From Gigantopelta aegis (lineage: Eukaryota; Mollusca; Gastropoda; Neomphalida; Peltospiridae), in NCBI RefSeq assembly GCF_016097555.1, contig NC_054702.1, forward strand, positions 91,787,798 through 91,851,797: a stretch of DNA of 64,000 nucleotides, in the 5' to 3' direction. The translations under genes were made by a program, and so were the position numbers. Positions 12,901-21,900 of this stretch are shown here, in pieces. The notes under the pieces were generated by a model. It had not been told where the DNA came from. It searched no databases and saw nothing but the letters and a program-made list of their open reading frames with translations. Position 1 is the first letter of the stretch, and every line of letters begins with the position of its first letter.

Positions 12901-15900
12901 TCCGAGTCTGAAAATGAAACGGAGAGACTCGAGCAAAGAAGTGGATCTGAGCGATCAAAAATTCAAATTCATCTTGTCACACCAAAGGAGGCACCACCTC
13001 CGTCTAAATTGAAAGAAGTTGCAACACTGAGAGAGAGTTTTCGTAGAATGATGATAGCAAGATCTAGTTTTTTGAATAGTAGCAAAAGAAAGACAAATGT
13101 TCAGTTAACCACAGGCTTAGATGTTACAGACTCAAAAACCACGACAGATTCAGGTCTCTCAAAAGTTGACGAACAGACAGCTCAAAGTAATGCAGTTTCC
13201 AAGACATCCAAACCGTCCGATTCTGCTTCTCTTGATCTAAATACTGTTGTACCAGTTGGAGTAATGAAACCTCCACCAGCGTATGTTCCCCAGAGTCCGG
13301 AGCCTGATGTTAAGCTTTATCAGCCAGCAAGTGCAATAATTGGGTCGGACCAGATTTCCATTAAGTCTGGCAGTGATTCTGGGAGTATTCAGTGTCTGGA
13401 TGTTTCCAAGGTCAGTGTGGATCCAAGTGCTGTTGGTCATCAGCTGATGGATTCCATCGACTCGACCGACTCAATCCATGACTCACAAGATGGCTCTGAC
13501 AGTGATGCTGCATCAGTTGATGTGAGTCGGGTTTCTCTTCTACACTTTCAGGGCTAACTCTGCGTATGCTAACATTTTATCCAAATTATCTATTAAAGTT
13601 AAAGAAAGGCAGAAACCCATCATTATTTTCCAACAATGTATCCGTTATAACATGAAATTATTTCGGCAAATTAAAATAAAATTTGCCTGTTTTGTTTAAA
13701 ATTAACTTTTGGTGAGTGACAGAACTGGCCCTACACTTTTAGAGGCTTTATCATGTACAGATGCCTGTGTGTTAGACTAAACCAAGCAACAAAAATGTGA
13801 GAATTGAGATATGAGAGTATTCGAAACCATATGTAGGCCTACCATCTAATCCTACCAATACCAATGTTTGATAATGCACTAGAAAAGTAAGAAAAGAATC
13901 TGTAAAAGTTTAAAGCTTTCTCTCATCTTCAGGTATATGGAACAGAACTATCCCATGAAAGAAAGCTATGTAAGAAATGTCTATCTTACATTGGATATCA
14001 CGCGCTTGCGTTTAACATGATGTCGTTGGTAATATATGACATCATATTAATACGAGGTGGTGACGTGAGGTCATTAGACACAGTTTTAAATTAATATTTG
14101 GTATTAAAACCTTCATTTTAAAAGCTATCTTGTGAATTTGTAGTGTTTAATTTTATTTAACACATGAAGCAAACACGGCAAATACAATAGTGTAGTTTAT
14201 TTATGATAAAATGGTTAAATAAAAAAGTCCCAGGTCGAAATTTTCACCACCTCTGGTGTACTTTTTCTATCCCACATGACTGCATATGATGGGAGTATTA
14301 TAACCTTTCACTTCTATGCTGTAATATAATTAGATTTTAGTATGTCATTTGACCATTACTGTATTTTAGACATCACTTGATGATCACTAGCACTGATCCA
14401 CTTGGGAATTAGATGGGTTTTATTCTATATTTTTTCCCAATGCATTCAAAATATTTTCAGTAAGAATAACAGTGAAAAAATTGCTGCATGAAGAATGATT
14501 AAATAAAATAATAAAATACTTTATTTTGCTGATGGTGCAGGATGCAACGGTTCGTCGGAATATAGGTCCACTCAAGATGGCTGCGATGAACGGCCTTTCA
14601 CTGTCCAGACCAATGGTTCTCGCTTTAATGAATGATGAAAGCAGGGCCCCAAAAGATGAACGGGTGAGTGCTTATTATGTGTGTGTGTGTGTTACATCAG
14701 ATCTGTGGAATTAGACTCTTTTTTTTTTATAGCCAGCCGGGCTAGTAAATACAAAAATCCACTAGCCCGCAGATATTATCACTAGCCCGATATTTTTCCT
14801 CAAATCTTATGACAACTTTCATTTACCATATATAAAACAAACTATACTTCAGCACAGTTTTACTTTAAATTGTGAGTCTTCCAATGGGCTAGTGAGTTTT
14901 GATATTGATTCGCCCGGTATGTTTTTTTACCGTTTCGGGTGAGCCGGTGAGTGCAATTTCGCAGTCTTGTAACATGTACCGTACTTCTTTTTGCTGATAT
15001 TCTATGCATATTCAGGGCACAATATTTCACGTGAACCGCATGTCGGTTACGCAAAATTAAATTTACGCGAACTGCAAATTGGTTATGTCAGTACCAGTAA
15101 ACGTTCAGAAATTAAAACTTGCAAACTTCACGATTACAGGAAGTTTATTCATCCAGACATACTACTACTAGTACTAGTATTCCGACAAATGTTTTAGGCT
15201 GAATTTTAGATACTTGATGCGCAGCAAACCAGTAAACAACATTATATTGCAACAGTTGTAACTTGCGACTAGTCTAAACTTTTAAAAAAGTTTTAAAGAA
15301 ATGTGCTCAGACCGCTAGGGACGGCTAAATTATCTACTGTTTTTTCATATCTTAAAGGTATATATGTAGATATAATATTGGATTGGCTATAATTTTGCAT
15401 ATGTTAAAAACAGTTTTAACATAAATAGGAAAAAATTGAAAAATACTAACATTGCATAATGAGCTTTAAAAAACAACAACATTTGTAACGTCACTGTAGT
15501 ATAGAAGTACCATTGATAAAGTGAAAGTAGCATAGCCAACGCAAAACGCAAAAAGGAATCCCTCCAAATGATTATGTATATATTTCAAAGGCGTAGCACC
15601 CATTACGCACAGTACACCTGTGCGTAATGCAAAAACAAAATCCGGGAATAGGTCGAGGCTGTCTGTAATTGTTCTATAAAATATCCTCTTAAAATTGACT
15701 CGAAAAAAGATTACAAAAAAAAAAAAAAAATGCCTCCGAAAAGGCTCAGATTGCCGCTCGGGCTAAGAAAATTTCTGGCTACGCCCCTGTATGTTGTTTC
15801 AGTACTGGGGCTGATATTCAGTTCTTTTATAATATTGTTCACTTTAGCAAGCATTAAAGACATTTTTTTTTTTTTTAATGTTTTCTTTTGTATTTGTTTT

Positions 15901-18900
15901 AACTTTGTTTCAGCTAAAAACTATGTATTTAAAATATAATTTCAATGTAATTTTGAGGTAACCTGTCAGGTAACCCACAGGTTTCGCGAATATCATTCAC
16001 GTAACCAAACAATTGGTTACCTAGGTAAAAACCACGTGAACCGACTTCCGGTTCCCTCAGATTTTGAAATATTGTCCCCTGCATATTCATGGCCAGTATG
16101 TTTTCTCTAGTGCTATGTCTTTTTGCTGATATTCTATGCATATTCATGGTCAGTATGCTTTTTCTAGTGCTATGTCATCAACTGTAACTTAATTGTTCTA
16201 ACATTGCACATTCTAATGGTAGACATTGAACGGACAACTCTGTAAATAGGTTTATCTTGTTAATGTGATCATCTTTAATCAGTATTACATAATTTGTTCT
16301 GTTAATCATAAACCACACAAGGACACTGGTCCACTAGTTAATTCTGCTATATTAAACTGATTTTTTTATTAATAATTATGATTCACTGTATAACAGAATG
16401 TAGATCCACAAAAGATTGATATCAAAGATGCAGTCAAACTAAACACTACAGTTGCTGTAACATGATTGGTTTTTTACTGTTACTTTATTGTATGCTAATA
16501 ATAATGTTCTTTCCTTATTGTACTATTTAATTGTTATATAAAATATTGCTAATTTCAGAGAAAAATATTGGAAAGTAAAATTTCTGAAGGCCAAGTATTT
16601 GTGGAGTTTGAAGAGGTACCTAAACGAGCCCCAAATCTGGATTGCAGTGTTGCTAAAATGTCTGCCAATGAGTCAAGAAACCGCTTCAAAGATATATTGC
16701 CGTATGACAGTAGCAGGGTGAAGCTAACCCCCAAGAAGGATAACTCTACAGGCTATATTAATGCTTCCCATGTCAAGGTAGAATCTTGTTAATGTGATTT
16801 TCATTGAGATGCAGGGTTTTTTTTATGGGTTTTTTTCAGTCTTGATTTCTTTGTTCTTTTCAAATTAAAAAAATATTTTCTGGAAAAGATCAAATTAAAT
16901 TAATGATGTTTAGAAGTAAATGAGTATAATAGTTCCCACCATCTACAAGTAATTTGGGTTTTAATTTACGCTTTAGATCATTCATTGTAGAAACAGATTA
17001 TTGAGGGTTTGATTTGAGGAATAAAGCAAATAAAATTTCTGGGACTCCTTGATGAATCAATCATGTGTTTAACTGATATATTAATTGTATAAAACTTTAA
17101 TTTTTCTACATGATTGGTAAACCTTTTTTTTCTTTTTAATGAGTTGCCACATTTATTAGTGTTATATATGTATTAGACCTGAAGATTAAAATATGTATTA
17201 AGAAATAAAAATGTACCACACAAAGTTAAGACATTACTGATTATACAATGCCCACTGTTTGTTTCAGTTGTCTGCTGAAAACAGTGAATGGTGGTTCATC
17301 GCTACACAGGCGCCATTAGAGAACACAGTGGTTGACTTCTGGCAGATGATCTGGGAACAAGAAGTAGATGTCATTGCTATGTTGACAGCTTTCCAGGTTA
17401 GCAGCATAACAGTTCATAAAGAATTTTAAATAATAATAATAAAAAAACATTTTAAAGAGTGAAATATTGTTCCCCTTTTAAAAGTGGCATTTTTAAGGTT
17501 TAATATACTATATCATTTGTGTTGTAATTTGATAATAAACAGTACAGTAAGGTCAACTATATTATTATGTAATATGAATTCAGGTTTTTAATTTGATAAT
17601 AAACAGTACAGTAAGGTCAACTATATTATTATGTAATATGAATTCAGGTTTTTTATTTGATAATAAACAGTACAGTAAGGTCAACTATATTATTATGTAA
17701 TATGAATTCAGGTTTTTAATTTGATAATAAACAGTACAGTAAGGTCAACTATATTATTATGTAATATGAATTCAGGTTTTTTTTCTCATCCAGTAGGAGA
17801 ACAAATGAGAATAATTTTGCAGTTTGTTAATCTTAATTGTACGTGATGATGCTTGTAATTCATTATTTATTGAACTGTTTATTGTTTATAGGAAGAAGGC
17901 AAGAAAAAGTGCTATCCATACTGGCCTTCAGAAGCAGGTACAAAAGAGTGTTTCGGAGATGTAAGTATAAGTTTATTTGTTAGGTTTTAATGTATTATGA
18001 CCTCACTGAAAGGTAACAGATATTTGCCATCAAGCCATCTGAATGTTATTGTGTTATAATTTCTTTAATTATTTAATTGTACATAAAGTATAAACAAAAT
18101 CCAGCTGTTTGAAACATTGCTTTATTTGTTTGAGTTTGTTAATGGCCTCACCCCACTAAAACAAAAAAGGTAAATGAAAATAGTAAGACATAATGTGTAC
18201 TCAAATTAAAAAATTGTATTTATTGAGATTTCATTAATTGTAAAACTAACATAAAGTTGTTAGATGACATACTTTATTATTATAAATTGTTGTGGTCATT
18301 TCATCAATTTCAAATTAATGTCCATTTATCATATTCATTTAGGGTCTTTTAAAAAATATATAACCATGGTGCTTGACAAATTAGTGCTTACATATTTTCA
18401 TACGTGTTTATTTTTTCTGTTTTGTTTCGTAGTTTGAGATTTTCCTGGAATTCACTGATAATTCACTGTGCTACGTTACAAGTCGAATCATCGTGCGCTA
18501 TATTCCCCAGAACAAGGAGCGAGTAATATGGCATCTCCAGTACACGGACTGGCCAGACCATGGATGTCCAGAAGACGTTTATGGCTTTCTTGGTACGAAA
18601 TTGTTTCTGTCATGTTTTTACTTCACACGAACACTCTAACCTGGTAATTATAGAATGTAGTAAATTTAGTGAATTGTGTTAAGCAGACACCAACTTGAAC
18701 TGAAGTGTGGAAAGATGTTCTAAGCACATATTTCCACTGAAATAAGGAAAATATTAATCCACTAAACTTATTGATGACATTATGTAATAAAACAATTATT
18801 GACTACATTGTGGGTAATATCAGATTTTATGGAACCAAACATTTTGACATATTTGTAAATGTGCAAACAGAAAAAAGAAAGAAAGAAATGTTTTATTTAA

Positions 18901-21900
18901 CGACGCACTCAACACATTTTATTTACGGTTATATGGCATCAGACATATGGTTAAGGACCACACAGATTTTGAGAAGAAACTCGCTGTCGTCACTACATGG
19001 GCTACTCTTTCCGATTAGCAGCAAGGGATCTTTTATTTGCACTTCCCACAGCCAGGATAGCACAAACCATGGCCTTTCTTGAACCAGTTATGGATCACTG
19101 GTCGGTGCAAGTGGTTTACACCTGCTCATTGAGCCTTGCGGAACACTCACTCAGGGTTTGGAGTCGGTATCTGGGTTAAAAATCCCATGCCTCGACTGGG
19201 ATCCGAACCCATTACCTACCAGCCTGTAGACCAATGGCCAAACCATGACGCCACCGAGGCCAGTATGGTATGTGCAAACAAAGACAGAACTCTAATGTGA
19301 TTTGATTGTTCCAAAAGCTTTTGATTTGTAGTAATGAAATGGAACAGTATGATGCTCTCACAGCTTGTAATATCTAAAAAGGTCATTAATTGGGGGTTCC
19401 CTAGTTACGATTCGAGTTACTACTACAAATAGTAACTACAAATCCTAATTCAAGAACTCCCCCCCCCCTCTCTTAGTGTAGCATTTATGGAATACAAAGT
19501 GAGGTCATGGGAGGTCTATATATAGCGGGGTCACCTATCCACGTCTTCTGCACCGAATCACCAGACATGCAAATCATTTTGGATACAAGGGGGTGTCTAC
19601 ATTTATGGACAATTTTAAAATGTTTATTTACTACAGACATAAAACAATCTGTAGTGTTCTCAAATTATGCACTGCTCCATTGGTGAGAGAGACATTTTAT
19701 TAAGTATTTCAGTTTTCACATAGAAAATGGTATTTGAATGCTTAGGTGCACCAGACAGCACTAAAAAAAAAAAATTCATAATAATAATTAAATGAACCAG
19801 AAAGAAAACAAAAAACATTCAGTAGCACATTTATTAATTAGTGTTCCATTTGTTATTAATAAATAATAATAATAATAATAATAATTGTTTATTAATTTTT
19901 TTATTTTTTTTTACTGTTATCTTAATTATCAGAAACACACCTTCTGTGTTACAATTACTTACCAGTGCTGTTTATTTACATCCAAAATTTAATGCTGAGA
20001 AGACTTAAAACAATTAAATTAAAACAATTAACAACAAACTCCGTAGCATATACACACGTTTGTGACACAGACTACAATCTTACACCAATGCCAATGCCAA
20101 TGCCAAAAAGGTTAACGTGTACATTCAGAGCAAGCTGTTGTAGTGCACAAAAAATCTTACACTGATCAGCTAGCAACCGGCCTCGGTGGCGCAGTGGTTA
20201 AGCCATCTGACTACAGGCTGGTAGGTACAGGGTTCGCAGCCCGGTACCGGCTCCCACCCAGAGCGAGTTCTTATGGGCTCAGTGGGTAGGTGTAAGGCCA
20301 CTACACCCTCTTCTCTCTCACTAACCTCTAACCAACTAACAACTAACCCACTGTCCTGGACAGACAGCCCAGATAGCTGAGGTGTGTGCCCAGGACAGCG
20401 TGCTTGAACCTTAATTGGATATAAGCACAAAAATAAGTTGAAATGAAAAAATGATCAGCTAGCTATACAAAGACTTGTCAATCTAGGTCATTGTTCCTAG
20501 CGAATCAGAATAAGGTATTTGCCTAAATTAGCATTAACAGCAGACTCAGTGTGGTGGTAAAAATAGACATTGGTTTTAGTTCAGACTTGGGCTTGGGTAC
20601 TTAAAAGAAATACTGCAGGCATGAAATTTAAAACAATGTTACACACTGAATCTAAATCTCACTGGTGGTAAAATTTTGTGTTACATTTGTGTTTAATTAT
20701 CTGCAGGAGGTATGACCTTTTAAATGAACTTTGAACAAACTTGAATTTTCGTGTTATTTATAAGGTGACGAAGTTGAGGGTGGGCTTATTTACGAATGAG
20801 GGCCTAATTTCTTAAATGCTATCAAAACGGAGGGGGGCTATTCAAAGACATGGGCTAATTTCCGGTCATATACGGTAATGTAATGGGAGCATTATTTTGC
20901 AAAACCATATAGACAAAGTATGTAATTGTTAATGGAGACCATTTGTCAGTAGTTCATGTACATCTCATTTTATAAACAATGCATAAGCTCTGTTTTAATA
21001 AAGTGTAAAATGTTCAGGATTTTTGGACGAGGTGGAGTCTGTGCGTAGACTAGCGGAAAGTGAAGAAGGCAGTGGGAAGAAGGCTCCTGTTGTTGTACAC
21101 TGCAGTGCTGGGGTGGGCCGCACAGGGGTCGTTATCTTGACAATGGTTATGAAGTGGTGTTTGGAACACAATCATGTAAGTATGCCACATTTTTATGCTC
21201 TTAATTCATACATAAAGCATACAAATAATAACCATATTCAGGGCTCAAATTTAACGGTGACCATTTGGTAAATAGCCATAATGCCTTAATCATATGATCC
21301 AATGCTCTTGAAATTAAACAGACTTACGATCAAACTGGCCATGCCTTATTTCGCTTGTTTAATTGGTTGTCATACAAAATATGAAACTTTTCACACTGAT
21401 TTAGTTTTAATCGGTGCTGTTGTGTTATATTAAGATATTTGTTGAAATTTACTTTATTGCCCTGCCTTCCTGGCCATAATGTTCTCAAAAATCTCTATCT
21501 GTCCAAGCCAGATAGTGTTGCCCTTTAATTTGCCAAATTTGAGGCCTGCACATTAGCAGTGTTTGGGTAATTTATTGTGCTTAATTTTTTCAGTGGGCCC
21601 ATTAGGCTATTTCTAGTTTCAACCAATGCATCATGACTGGTATATCAAAGGCTGTGGTATGCAGGCATCGAAATAAGTCGAGAACGGTAGTTCAGGTTAC
21701 TGGGAGGTTACCACATGTTTAGAAAAGTCGAGAACAGTGTTTCGTTCTCGAAAAAAATTTCCATGTAGTTTCATTTCCAAACTTAAACCAGGCAATGCAT
21801 GCCAGACTTTCACATTTCGTTTTCTCGGACGAAATTGCACCTTTTGTATGCACTTGTGCAATTGCAAGCAATTTCGGCAATCCGCTTTTAAGCAGCACCC

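Noticed and set aside
13522..13557. Alternative end of PTPN14/21 by reading through the donor
   Set aside because: Possible as an isoform, but the GTGAGT donor is strong and the next exon matches the family immediately.
16397..16465. Extra exon after an ACAG acceptor
   Set aside because: The frame runs into a stop and the flanking exons already join in phase.
20175..20250. tRNA gene
   Set aside because: The A/B-box-bearing head belongs to a SINE with exact target duplications and a long non-tRNA body; the same applies to the other heads.
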